Shown piece by piece: positions 1-8,150 of a DNA stretch of 64,000 bases. Positions within the stretch are counted from its first letter, which is position 1. Each line of letters opens with the position of its first letter. Origin of the DNA: Clostridia bacterium (GTDB taxonomy: Bacteria; Bacillota; Clostridia; Christensenellales; DTU072); contig JAFVRJ010000024.1 in assembly GCA_017504305.1 (NCBI GenBank), positions 62,001 through 126,000 of the forward strand. Reading direction: 5' to 3'. A program made the translations under genes and the position numbers. The notes beneath the pieces are model-generated. The model did no database searches. It had not been told where the DNA came from and saw only the letters and a program-made list of their open reading frames with translations.

Positions 1-886
1 CACCTATAACGCAGAGATTTTCCCTTTCATGCGCGAGTTTATAAACCATTTAATCGAGCGCAACTTCAGCAATAGAACGGTAGCCTTTATTGAAAACGGT
101 AGCTGGGCACCGCTTGCTGCTAAAATAATGAAAGCTATGCTTGAAAAATGCAAAAACCTTACTTTTGCCGAAAATACCGTTAAGATTTTGTCTGCGTTGA
201 ACGAGGAAAGCAATACTCAACTTACCGCCCTTGCCAATGAGCTTTGTAACGATTATATTCAAAGAGGTGAAACGGCAAATAAAAACGACCTCACCGCTTT
301 ATTTAAAATTGGATATGGTTTATATGTTGTTACTTCAAACGACGGTAAAAAGGATAACGGCTTAATAGTCAATACAGTTACTCAAGTAACCAATACTCCT
401 AATCGCATAGCGGTTACCATCAATAAAGATAATTATTCACACCACGTAATTAAGCAAAGTGGAATAATGAACATCAACTGCTTAACTGTTGACGCGCCCT
501 TTGCAGTGTTTGAAAAATTTGGATTTGTAAGCGGTCGTAACGTCAATAAGTTTGCCGACTGCGAGCCGTTGCGCTCCGATAACGGATTGGTATTCTTGCC
601 TCGCTATATAAACTCGTTTATGTCACTTAAGGTAGACCAATATCTTGATTTGGGTACCCATGGTATGTTTATTTGTTCAGTTACCGAATCGAGAGTAATA
701 TCCGATAAAGACACTATGACATATGCGTATTACCATCAAAACGTAAAGCCGAAGCCTCAAACCGCAGGCAAAAAGGGTTACGTTTGCAAAATCTGCGGAT
801 ACGTTTACGAAGGTGATACTTTACCTGAAGACTTTATTTGCCCCTTGTGTAAACATGGAGCAGTAGACTTTGAACCCATAAAATAA
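1..886 (+). CDS. Flavodiiron protein-flavin reductase-rubredoxin fusion (5' end outside window)
   Basis: The reading frame is open from base 2, so the gene begins left of the window. The first ~95 visible residues look like the C-terminal half of the flavodoxin domain of an A-type flavoprotein (FprA). A flavin-reductase-like split-barrel domain follows (about residues 95-245 of the visible part), then a C-terminal rubredoxin domain with the two knuckles CKICG and CPLC that bind one iron. Flavodiiron proteins reduce O2 (or NO) to harmless products in anaerobes, with rubredoxin as electron donor. Having reductase and rubredoxin on the same chain suggests a self-contained electron path; in some anaerobes the last two domains form a separate protein (Hrb, next to FprA). 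A free rubredoxin follows 22 nt downstream. The N-terminal diiron domain is not visible, so its presence is inferred. Confidence 0.82.
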   Translation, partial: TYNAEIFPFMREFINHLIERNFSNRTVAFIENGSWAPLAAKIMKAMLEKCKNLTFAENTVKILSALNEESNTQLTALANELCNDYIQRGETANKNDLTALFKIGYGLYVVTSNDGKKDNGLIVNTVTQVTNTPNRIAVTINKDNYSHHVIKQSGIMNINCLTVDAPFAVFEKFGFVSGRNVNKFADCEPLRSDNGLVFLPRYINSFMSLKVDQYLDLGTHGMFICSVTESRVISDKDTMTYAYYHQNVKPKPQTAGKKGYVCKICGYVYEGDTLPEDFICPLCKHGAVDFEPIK

Positions 887-908
887 TAAACTAAAAGGAG
901 AACAAATT

Positions 909-1064
909 ATGAAGTATGTATGTGACGTTTGTGGTTGGATTTACGACGAAGAAGAAGGCGCACCCGATCTTGGTATCGAAGCCGGCACCAAGTTTGAAGA
1001 TCTTCCCGAAGATTTTGCTTGCCCCCTTTGCGGAGTAGGAACAGATTCCTTTTCTGCTGAATAA
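909..1064 (+). CDS. Rubredoxin
   Basis: This 51-residue protein carries the two rubredoxin iron knuckles, CDVCG near residue 5 and CPLCG near residue 38, and the conserved aromatic and PED surroundings. Its size is normal for a one-domain rubredoxin. A strong SD (AAAGGAG, 892-898) precedes the ATG. It is probably co-transcribed with the flavodiiron fusion just upstream and likely passes electrons to it for oxygen detoxification in the cytoplasm. A terminator hairpin follows at 1081. Confidence 0.95.
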   Translation: MKYVCDVCGWIYDEEEGAPDLGIEAGTKFEDLPEDFACPLCGVGTDSFSAE

Positions 1065-1080
1065 TTATTAATAATCAAAG

Positions 1081-1110
1081 TAAAGAGCCCTTTTTAGGGC
1101 TCTTTATTAT
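1081..1110 (+). terminator. Intrinsic terminator after rubredoxin
   Basis: A 10-bp stem, TAAAGAGCCC (1081-1090) with GGGCTCTTTA (1097-1106), encloses a 6-nt loop; a short T-rich stretch follows. It sits right behind the rubredoxin stop and before the frr promoter. Confidence 0.75.
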
Positions 1111-1118
1111 ATTTGCAC

Positions 1119-1147
1119 TTGTAATATCGTTTTTAGTGTGTTATTAT
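1119..1147 (+). promoter_or_regulatory. Putative sigma-A promoter for the frr operon
   Basis: TTGTAA (1119-1124), a 17-nt spacer and TATTAT (1142-1147), the latter preceded by TG one base upstream (extended -10). It lies between the terminator at 1081 and frr at 1187, where a promoter is expected. Confidence 0.5.
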
Positions 1148-1186
1148 ATAGCATATATAATAAAAATTAAACCTTGAGGTATTAAT

Positions 1187-1762
1187 ATGGCATATGAATT
1201 ATTAGAAGTTGAAATGGTGTTTGACGATCTTTCCGAAAGAATCGAAAAAACTAAAACCAGCCTTAACAACGAGTTCAAGTCGATGAGAGCAGGTCGTGCT
1301 AACCCCCACATCCTTGATAAGGTAGTAGTGCCTTACTATGGTATGGATACTCCTATCAACCAAATGGCTAACATCACCATCCCCGAAGCACGTATGCTCG
1401 TTGTCAACGTTTGGGACCAAAGTGCAATTAAAGCAGTTGAAAAGGCTATTATTGCAGCTAACGTAGGTATCTTCCCCACCAACGATGGTAAAGTATTGCG
1501 TTTAGTATTCCCCGAACTCACCGAAGAACGTCGTCGTGCATTAGTTAAAGAGGTAAAGGTTTCTTCCGAAAACGCTAAAGTTGCAGTACGCAATATTAGA
1601 CGTGATGCTCTTGAAGTACTCCGTACTTACAAAAAGGATAGCGTAATTACCGAAGACGATTATACTCGTTTTGAAAAAGACGTAGAAAAAGTTGTATCCG
1701 GCGCTATTACTGATATCGACAAGATGTCAACTGATAAAGAAGCGGAGATCATGTCCGTATAA
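1187..1762 (+). CDS. frr: Ribosome recycling factor
   Basis: The 191-residue product matches RRF, which together with EF-G splits post-termination ribosomes. The family signature RAGRANP is at residues 34-40, and the rest is the expected long helical protein (family length about 185). The ATG at 1187 is chosen because GAGGT (1176-1180) is well placed; an internal ATG at codon 10 would give 182 residues. The stop is followed 2 nt later by the uppS-like gene, so frr heads the frr-uppS-cdsA-dxr-rseP-ispG operon. In many bacteria pyrH precedes frr; here the flavoprotein and rubredoxin genes do. Confidence 0.97.
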   Translation: MAYELLEVEMVFDDLSERIEKTKTSLNNEFKSMRAGRANPHILDKVVVPYYGMDTPINQMANITIPEARMLVVNVWDQSAIKAVEKAIIAANVGIFPTNDGKVLRLVFPELTEERRRALVKEVKVSSENAKVAVRNIRRDALEVLRTYKKDSVITEDDYTRFEKDVEKVVSGAITDIDKMSTDKEAEIMSV

Positions 1763-1764
1763 TT

Positions 1765-2454
1765 ATGCATTTAGCAGTAATCATGGATGGCGGTGGCCGT
1801 TATGCCGAGTCGCGTAAACTTCCGCGCATTAACGGATATATATACGGCACCCGCGCCATACTCGATATAATTGACGCGTGCGATGAGCAAAAGCTATCGT
1901 GTGTGTCTTTTTACGTTTCCAGTAAGGAAAATTTATCACGTGGAATTGCCGAAAAATTGGCAATTTCTTCGGTATACGTTGATTTTATTCAAAATACTTT
2001 ATTACCGATTTGCGTTACCCGAGGATATAAGTTATTTTTCGTAGGGGATTACGAGCAACTGACTCCGGAGTTAATGGCGACTATAGCCAAGGCAAATTCT
2101 GCAACTATTAACAATCGAGGTTTGACGATTGCCTTTGTCTTTGCCTATAACGGCATGGAAGAAGTTACCAAAGCTTTTAATTACGTTTTTGAAAAAAAAC
2201 TTATTAACATGAGCTATACTCCTGCGACAATAGCTGAAGTCGAGCAGTATATGTATTCGGCGGCGCTTCCTCCGGTTGATGCACTTATTAGATTTGGTGG
2301 TCAACGTAGACTTTCCGGATTCTTGCCGTTTGCAACGACCTATGCAGAACTGTTTTTTAGCGATAAGTTGTTCCCGGAAGCTGATAAAGGGGATATTTAC
2401 GACGTAATTAAACAGTATAAAAAAATCAAACGAAAATTTGGAGAAATCAAATGA
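1765..2454 (+). CDS. uppS: Divergent cis-prenyltransferase (UppS family)
   Basis: Its position between frr and cdsA and the MDGxGR start mark it as undecaprenyl diphosphate synthase, which extends farnesyl diphosphate with isopentenyl diphosphate to make the peptidoglycan lipid carrier. The catalytic Asp is kept (D8, E. coli D26), as are Ser53, Asn56 and Arg59 of the SxENxxR segment, and RLS and YAELFF near the C-terminus. Several near-invariant positions differ: Asn28 is Gly10, Trp31 is Tyr13, His43 is Tyr25, Trp75 is Leu57, and the RTSGE motif reads RFGGQ. It is 229 residues long, near the short end for the family. It overlaps cdsA by 4 nt (ATGA). It is probably active but diverged; a second standard UppS elsewhere cannot be excluded. 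Confidence 0.85.
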   Translation: MHLAVIMDGGGRYAESRKLPRINGYIYGTRAILDIIDACDEQKLSCVSFYVSSKENLSRGIAEKLAISSVYVDFIQNTLLPICVTRGYKLFFVGDYEQLTPELMATIAKANSATINNRGLTIAFVFAYNGMEEVTKAFNYVFEKKLINMSYTPATIAEVEQYMYSAALPPVDALIRFGGQRRLSGFLPFATTYAELFFSDKLFPEADKGDIYDVIKQYKKIKRKFGEIK

Positions 2455-3308
2455 AAATTCTCAAAAAAACCTTAACGGGTTTATTAATGCTTGCTATTTT
2501 AATGGGATTTATCTTCCTAACGGGATTATGGGATGGCAAAGGTCAATACTTTTTTGATGCCCTTGTCCTAATCGTATTAGGGTTCTCTACCTTTGAAATG
2601 GTCAAATGCGCTCGTTCAAGGGGATATAACGTCGAAATTATTCCGCTTATTATCGTAGTGCTTGGTGTTTATCCGGCAATTAAATTCCTTGGATACTTCG
2701 GATTTGTAATGGTACTTACTACCGGCATGATCTTGAGCTTTTGCTTCTTTGTTTTCGATCAAAAAGTTAAGCTCAAAGACATGTTGATGACTTTATTCAT
2801 TATACTTTATCCCATAACGCCTATAATGTGCGTATTGCAAACAACCAATGCCTATGGTATGCTCCCGTTCCTACTTGCAGCAGCGTCTGCTATGCTTGCT
2901 GATACAATAGCTTATTATGCGGGTAGTGCCATCAAGGGCCCCAAAATTTTCCCCAAGATTAGCCCCAATAAGACTTATAGTGGATCGATAATAGGGCTTG
3001 TCGGTGGCGTTTGCGGAGCATTGATTGTTTACGCAATGTTCGAAGTTGCTAATCTTCCCGTTAACGATGCTATACGTTTTACTGACGTTTTAGCGCATCC
3101 CATATTGTTCTATGCATTTATGGGACTTGCGATTGGTATAGTTTCGGAAATAGGTGACTTATTTGCATCTCGTGTTAAAAGAGAGCTTGAAATCAAAGAC
3201 TTTTCAAATGCGCTCGGTAGCCACGGCGGTATAATGGATAGACTCGATAGCATTATTTTTGCTGTTCTATTCGTAGCTATAGTAATGGAGTTCTTACCGA
3301 TATGGTAA
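2451..3308 (+). CDS. cdsA: Phosphatidate cytidylyltransferase
   Basis: This 285-residue integral membrane protein has about seven to eight hydrophobic segments. Near its C-terminus it carries the CDP-diglyceride synthase signature (SRVKRELEIKD, then GSHGG and DRLD, roughly residues 240-267), whose acidic residues bind metal and substrate. It makes CDP-diacylglycerol from phosphatidic acid and CTP, the branch point for phospholipids. It is translationally coupled to uppS by ATGA and overlaps dxr by 7 nt. Confidence 0.96.
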   Translation: MKILKKTLTGLLMLAILMGFIFLTGLWDGKGQYFFDALVLIVLGFSTFEMVKCARSRGYNVEIIPLIIVVLGVYPAIKFLGYFGFVMVLTTGMILSFCFFVFDQKVKLKDMLMTLFIILYPITPIMCVLQTTNAYGMLPFLLAAASAMLADTIAYYAGSAIKGPKIFPKISPNKTYSGSIIGLVGGVCGALIVYAMFEVANLPVNDAIRFTDVLAHPILFYAFMGLAIGIVSEIGDLFASRVKRELEIKDFSNALGSHGGIMDRLDSIIFAVLFVAIVMEFLPIW

Positions 3309-4456
3309 AAGTTCAAACGATTGCAATACTCGGCGCAACCGGATCAATAGGCCGGCAAGTTAAGGCGGTGCTTGGTAACGAGTACCAGATTAATCTTGTG
3401 TCTGCAAACGTTAACGGTTTGTCGCTTGCAAAAGAGTATTATTCATCGTCGATACCTTTGACGATTGTAAGCAATCAAGAGTATGAAATTGAGCCAAATG
3501 ATAAAAACAAGCACCTCTTTAGTACTGCTTGTTTATCCGACCCCAAAACTTATGAGGGTATCGACGTCGTAGTAAACGGAATAAGCGGAATCGAAGGAGT
3601 TTGTCCGTCGTTTGCAGCACTTGAAGCCGGCGCAAAGCTTATTACCGCCAATAAAGAAACGTTTGTTTCAGCAGGTGGACTTTTTATGCAAAGAGCCAAG
3701 GAGCTTGGTGCAAAAGTTGGCGAAAAGATTATACCTATAGACTCGGAGCACTCTGCCATTTGGCAATGCTTGAGGGGTGAGGATTTTAGCTCTATTTCTA
3801 CAATAACCTTAACCGCTTCAGGTGGTGCTTTCCGCGATTTATCAAAGGAAGAAATCAGTACAAAAACTGCTGACTTCGCGCTTGCTCATCCCACTTGGAA
3901 GATGGGTAAAAAAGTGACCATCGACTCTGCAACCCTTATGAATAAGGGCTTTGAAATTATCGAAGCGAAGCACCTTTTTGCTACAAATAACGTTGAAGTA
4001 GTTATACATCGTGAAAGCCTAATTCACAGTGTGGTAACATTTAATGATGGTAGCTCAAAACTCCATTTTTCGGCACCCGATATGCGGATTCCTATAAATT
4101 ACGCTTTGACCGAGCCGAACAGAAAAGACGTTGAAAACGCGGTAAAAACGCCCTCTATTTACGCGCTACAAAATCTAAATTTTGCTCCTCCGGACTATGA
4201 TAGATTCCCTTGCTTAAAGATATGCTCGGAAGTCGCTAAATCGGGTAGTGATTATTTAGGATGCATAGCGTGCGCTGCAGATGAAGTTGCGGTTGAACTT
4301 TATCTAAAAGGGCAATTATCTTTTTATGGAATTTCGGACATAATCAGTAGTGCGCTTTCTAATTTTACTTCTGGGGAAATTACTTCTCCCGTAGACGTAA
4401 TGCGTATTTACCAACAAGTTAGGCAATATATATTAAGTATCATCGGAGGTTGTTAA
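3302..4456 (+). CDS. dxr: 1-deoxy-D-xylulose 5-phosphate reductoisomerase
   Basis: The 384-residue enzyme catalyses the first committed step of the MEP isoprenoid pathway (DXP to MEP, NADPH dependent). Visible motifs are the N-terminal Rossmann GATGSIG (about residues 11-17), ANKE, the metal-binding PIDSEHSA, the flexible-loop region HPTWKMGKK, and TLMNKGFE, all typical. It overlaps the end of cdsA by 7 nt, and its stop shares one base with the rseP ATG. ispG follows two genes later, and ispH is on the minus strand at 50880, so three MEP steps are encoded in the window. Confidence 0.97.
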   Translation: MVKVQTIAILGATGSIGRQVKAVLGNEYQINLVSANVNGLSLAKEYYSSSIPLTIVSNQEYEIEPNDKNKHLFSTACLSDPKTYEGIDVVVNGISGIEGVCPSFAALEAGAKLITANKETFVSAGGLFMQRAKELGAKVGEKIIPIDSEHSAIWQCLRGEDFSSISTITLTASGGAFRDLSKEEISTKTADFALAHPTWKMGKKVTIDSATLMNKGFEIIEAKHLFATNNVEVVIHRESLIHSVVTFNDGSSKLHFSAPDMRIPINYALTEPNRKDVENAVKTPSIYALQNLNFAPPDYDRFPCLKICSEVAKSGSDYLGCIACAADEVAVELYLKGQLSFYGISDIISSALSNFTSGEITSPVDVMRIYQQVRQYILSIIGGC

Positions 4457-5538
4457 TGATCCTTGCCGTTACCTTCCAAAGCGTAATGTCAACTATAGGC
4501 TATATTCTACTCGCTTTATTAGCACTTATGTTTATGGTCATAGTACACGAACTTGGGCATTACCTTGCAGGTAAAATTTTGGGGTTTAAAATTCTTGAGT
4601 TTTCTATAGGATTTGGACCCGCTATATTTAAGCGCACCAATAAAAAAACCGGTGAGCTATTTAGTATTAGACCAATTCCGCTTGGTGGTTTTTGCCAATT
4701 CGAGGGTGAAGACGAGGCTGGTAACGAAAGTCCCACGGCTTTTAACAATCAAGCACCTTGGAAGCGCCTTATAGTATTATTCTCTGGTGCGTTTTTTAAC
4801 CTCATATCCGGATGGATTATTATTGTAATCTTCTTTAGCGCATATGGGCAAGTGCTACCGCAAATTGCTGAAGTATACGACACCTCTGCAAACGTAGGGG
4901 TACTGCAACAAGGCGACGTGTTTTTACGCGTTGACGGTAAGCAATCTAACGTTCTTCTTCCTGAAGATGCAACCGCATTATTCAAGGATGCCGACGATCA
5001 AATCAACGTAGTTGTTTTAAGAGATGGCAAACGCGTTAAGTTGACTCTTACAAAGGCGGAATATACCGTTACCAATACCGAAACAGGTGAAGTAACCACT
5101 AATTACGGCTTTGGTTTTTCATCCTACGTTGGTGTAAAAAAATTACCCTTCCATTTAGCACTCGGAAGATCGTTTTCATTTATGTTCTTCTTGGTTTATA
5201 AGATTTTGGCCGTTCTGGGCAGTCTTGTTACCGGCAAAATGGGTATGGACAGCGTGGGCGGACCGGTTACCACCATTTCCGTTATGTCTGAAGCCGCAAG
5301 CGGTGGTATTGCAATGCTATCGTACGTTATTTGTATTGTTTCTGCAAACCTCGCGGTTATGAATCTTCTTCCGCTCCCTGCGCTTGACGGATCGAGGATG
5401 GTATTTTGCCTAATCGAGTGGATCTTCAAAAAACCAATTAATCGAAAGGTTGAGGGAATTATTCACACAGTTGGTATTATCTTGCTGTTTGGATTTGCTA
5501 TATTTGCCGACGTATTTAGATATTTTATAGCAAAATAA
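4456..5538 (+). CDS. rseP: Site-2 intramembrane zinc metalloprotease (RseP/RasP family)
   Basis: A 360-residue membrane protease with the zinc-binding HELGH at residues 31-35 in the first hydrophobic segment, a central PDZ domain (about residues 130-215), and a C-terminal PALDG motif that supplies the third ligand, followed by a last membrane segment. The family cleaves anti-sigma factors and remnant signal peptides within the membrane. ATG 4456 is preferred over an upstream TTG because GGAGGT (4445-4450) is spaced correctly from it; the ATG overlaps the dxr stop by one base. The dxr-rseP-ispG order is the usual one in Clostridia. Confidence 0.95.
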   Translation: MILAVTFQSVMSTIGYILLALLALMFMVIVHELGHYLAGKILGFKILEFSIGFGPAIFKRTNKKTGELFSIRPIPLGGFCQFEGEDEAGNESPTAFNNQAPWKRLIVLFSGAFFNLISGWIIIVIFFSAYGQVLPQIAEVYDTSANVGVLQQGDVFLRVDGKQSNVLLPEDATALFKDADDQINVVVLRDGKRVKLTLTKAEYTVTNTETGEVTTNYGFGFSSYVGVKKLPFHLALGRSFSFMFFLVYKILAVLGSLVTGKMGMDSVGGPVTTISVMSEAASGGIAMLSYVICIVSANLAVMNLLPLPALDGSRMVFCLIEWIFKKPINRKVEGIIHTVGIILLFGFAIFADVFRYFIAK

Positions 5539-5551
5539 GAGGGTTTTACTT

Positions 5552-6571
5552 ATGACGAAGCACGTTTACGTTAAAAATCTAAAAATCGGTGGAGGCGCTC
5601 CGGTAAGTGTTCAATCGATGACGGATACTTTGACTTCCGATTACGACGCAACGATTGCGCGCATTTTGGAGCTTGCTAACGCAGGTTGTGATTTGGTGCG
5701 CGTATCTGTGCCTGACACTCAATCGGTAGCTTCATTACGTAAACTTGTTAATAATTCACCAATCCCCATTGTAGCAGACGTTCATTATGACTATAAACTT
5801 GCTCTTGCTTCTTTAGAAGCAGGGGTACATAAATTACGCGTTAACCCTTCGAATATAACCAAAGATGCAGTTAAATTAATTGCAACCGAAGCTAAATCTC
5901 GTAACGTTCCTATAAGAATAGGTGTAAATGCAGGATCATCTCAAGAAAGACTATCCCCCAAAGCGTTGGCGGAGCTTGCCGTTGATACGGCTAAACTTAT
6001 GGAGGATAGTGGGACCGATCAACTTGTTTTAGCGGTAAAAAGCTCGAACGTTCGCGATACGGTCGAGGCATATAGGGAGCTATCTAAACTAACCGATTAC
6101 CCTTTACATATTGGACTAACCGAAGCGGGAACGGAAAACCTTGGTATTACCAAGTCGTCTATAGCCATCGGATCGTTGCTTCTTGACGGAATAGGCGACA
6201 CTTTAAGGGTATCGTTAACCGCAAATCCTGTAAGAGAAGTTGAGGAAGGTCGTAAGATTTTACGCGCAATAGGGCTTCAAAAAGATTTTGTAGAGGTCAT
6301 AGCGTGTCCGACCTGTGCAAGGACGCAAATTGAAGTTGAAAAATTCGCCAAGCAAGTGGAGCTTGCTACTGCACATATTCGAAAACCGCTTAAAATTGCC
6401 GTTATGGGTTGTAGCGTTAACGGAATAGGTGAAAGTAAGGGCGCTGATTTTGGTGTATGTGGTGGCAAACAGCACTCTTTGATTTTTAAAAACGGTGAAA
6501 TAATAAAAACCGTTGACAACGACTGCGTTTTGCAGGAATTATTGAAGCTTGCAGAGGTGGATTATGAATAA
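5552..6571 (+). CDS. ispG: 4-hydroxy-3-methylbut-2-en-1-yl diphosphate synthase
   Basis: The 339-residue protein matches IspG/GcpE, the [4Fe-4S] enzyme that turns ME-cPP into HMBPP in the MEP pathway. The N-terminal TIM-barrel part has VQSMT and RVSVPD; the C-terminal half has the cluster cysteines in CPTC and in MGCSVNGIGE, where the Glu is also catalytic. A GAGGG SD lies just after the rseP stop. The gene overlaps the following exonuclease gene by 8 nt. Confidence 0.97.
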   Translation: MTKHVYVKNLKIGGGAPVSVQSMTDTLTSDYDATIARILELANAGCDLVRVSVPDTQSVASLRKLVNNSPIPIVADVHYDYKLALASLEAGVHKLRVNPSNITKDAVKLIATEAKSRNVPIRIGVNAGSSQERLSPKALAELAVDTAKLMEDSGTDQLVLAVKSSNVRDTVEAYRELSKLTDYPLHIGLTEAGTENLGITKSSIAIGSLLLDGIGDTLRVSLTANPVREVEEGRKILRAIGLQKDFVEVIACPTCARTQIEVEKFAKQVELATAHIRKPLKIAVMGCSVNGIGESKGADFGVCGGKQHSLIFKNGEIIKTVDNDCVLQELLKLAEVDYE

Positions 6572-8117
6572 CGACGTATTCGGCTATCTCTTAAATGATT
6601 CTTTGGCAGAAAAAGAGCGTATTTTTAAGCTATCTAAAGCGATTCTCAATGAAAACGAGGAGTTAGTTATCGTTTTACTTGTTGATTCCGACGATTACGA
6701 TAAATATCTTGACGACGAGTTGCGCAATAAAGTTAAAGCAATAGTTGCCGGTATAGTTCCAGACGGAATTATAACTCACGTGGTTTATAGAAAGACGGAA
6801 ACGACCGATAAATACGTAATACAACTGATATACGACTATTTCTATAATGAAAGTACGTTAATTTTGAACAAACTCAAAAACGCCAAAATCGACGTCGAAA
6901 TCGATTTTGGTACGTTGCGCGTTAAAATTGGTATCACCCCCGATATGTACGGCTATTTATGCGAGTGCGGTTATGCCGATAAGCTTGCCAAATATGTAAG
7001 CGAATTCGTCATGGAAGAAGTTGAAATTGAATTTTATAGAGTTGCCGGAGAAACAAGGCAAATTGAATTTAAAAAGGTTAGGGGAACTTCTACGGTTAGA
7101 CCATCTTTGCGCACCGTTGACGTTAGAGTAACAGTGCCTATAGTAGGTGAAATAGCCCGCAAACCATTGTACATAGTAGATATTGCAAAAAAAGAGTGGG
7201 ATACTGTTACCGTTTGCGGTAAGGTTGAGGACGTTAAGGAAATGAAGTCTAAAGCGGGTAAAACTTTCTTTAAAGCACGCATAAACGACACCACCGGAGC
7301 AATCACAATTTTATACTTCCCACGTTTCCCCAAACAAGAGGAGGCAATGCGATCCTACCTTATTCCCAACGTCGAGGTAGTAGTTGACGGTGAACTAAAG
7401 ATGGATGAGCGTTCGGCAAGCTACGTATTGTTTGTTAGAAAGTTCGCTCAATGCAATATCGATCACGCAAGTATTAATACCGAGATAGTCTATAACGAAG
7501 TTGCCGAATACTACAACGTAGTATTGCCTCAAAAATACGAAGGAGAAGAAGATTTAGAGCAGGCTAAAATTTTCGACGTTGAACAAGAACTTCCCGAAAT
7601 GCTAAAGGGGCGTTTGGTTGTATTCGATCTTGAAACGACAGGACTATCTGCAACAAACTGCAAAATAATCGAAATAGGTGCAGTTTCTCTTGAGGACGGT
7701 GTGTTAAAGGAAACTTTTTCCACGTTAATCGATCCTAAAGAGCATATTCCGGACGATGCATCTCAAACCAACCACATATATGATGAGGACGTAGCCGGTT
7801 GCCCTGAATTTAAGGACGTTGTTGCAGATTTCCACAAATTCTGCCATGGCGCGACGTTGGTTGCGCATAACGCGAGCTTTGACATAGGCTTTTTGACCTA
7901 TCACGCAAAACAAGAATTATACAACTTTGATAATCCCGTTATCGACACGCTGGATCTTGCAAAGAAAGTGCTAAAGCGTGATCGCCGTAACACTCTTTCA
8001 GACCTTTGCAAGGAGTTTGACATAGAGCTTTTGAACGCTCATCGTGCGCTGTTCGACACAATAGCTACAGCTAAAGTTCTCAAAAAACTCGCATACCTTT
8101 CGGAAAAGCGATATTGA
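6564..8117 (+). CDS. PolC-derived protein: N domain + OB fold + DEDDh exonuclease, no PHP or polymerase
   Basis: In Clostridia the gene after ispG is usually polC (about 1,400 residues). This one is only 517. It has a PolC-like N-terminal region (about 1-205), an OB-fold nucleic-acid-binding domain (about 210-300), and a 3'-5' exonuclease of DnaQ type: FDLETTGL near 352 (Exo I), AHNASFDIGF (Exo II) and HRALFDTIATA (Exo III). In normal PolC the exonuclease is inserted inside a PHP domain and followed by the polymerase. Here both PHP halves and everything after the exonuclease are missing, and the frame ends in a clean TGA with no polymerase remnant before the next gene. ATG 6564 is chosen for its GAGGTGG SD. 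It is probably a stand-alone DNA (or RNA) 3'-5' exonuclease; a proofreading role is inference. Confidence 0.85.
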   Translation: MNNDVFGYLLNDSLAEKERIFKLSKAILNENEELVIVLLVDSDDYDKYLDDELRNKVKAIVAGIVPDGIITHVVYRKTETTDKYVIQLIYDYFYNESTLILNKLKNAKIDVEIDFGTLRVKIGITPDMYGYLCECGYADKLAKYVSEFVMEEVEIEFYRVAGETRQIEFKKVRGTSTVRPSLRTVDVRVTVPIVGEIARKPLYIVDIAKKEWDTVTVCGKVEDVKEMKSKAGKTFFKARINDTTGAITILYFPRFPKQEEAMRSYLIPNVEVVVDGELKMDERSASYVLFVRKFAQCNIDHASINTEIVYNEVAEYYNVVLPQKYEGEEDLEQAKIFDVEQELPEMLKGRLVVFDLETTGLSATNCKIIEIGAVSLEDGVLKETFSTLIDPKEHIPDDASQTNHIYDEDVAGCPEFKDVVADFHKFCHGATLVAHNASFDIGFLTYHAKQELYNFDNPVIDTLDLAKKVLKRDRRNTLSDLCKEFDIELLNAHRALFDTIATAKVLKKLAYLSEKRY

Positions 8118-8150
8118 CAAAAGCTTATTTATATATTAATATACTCTTGT

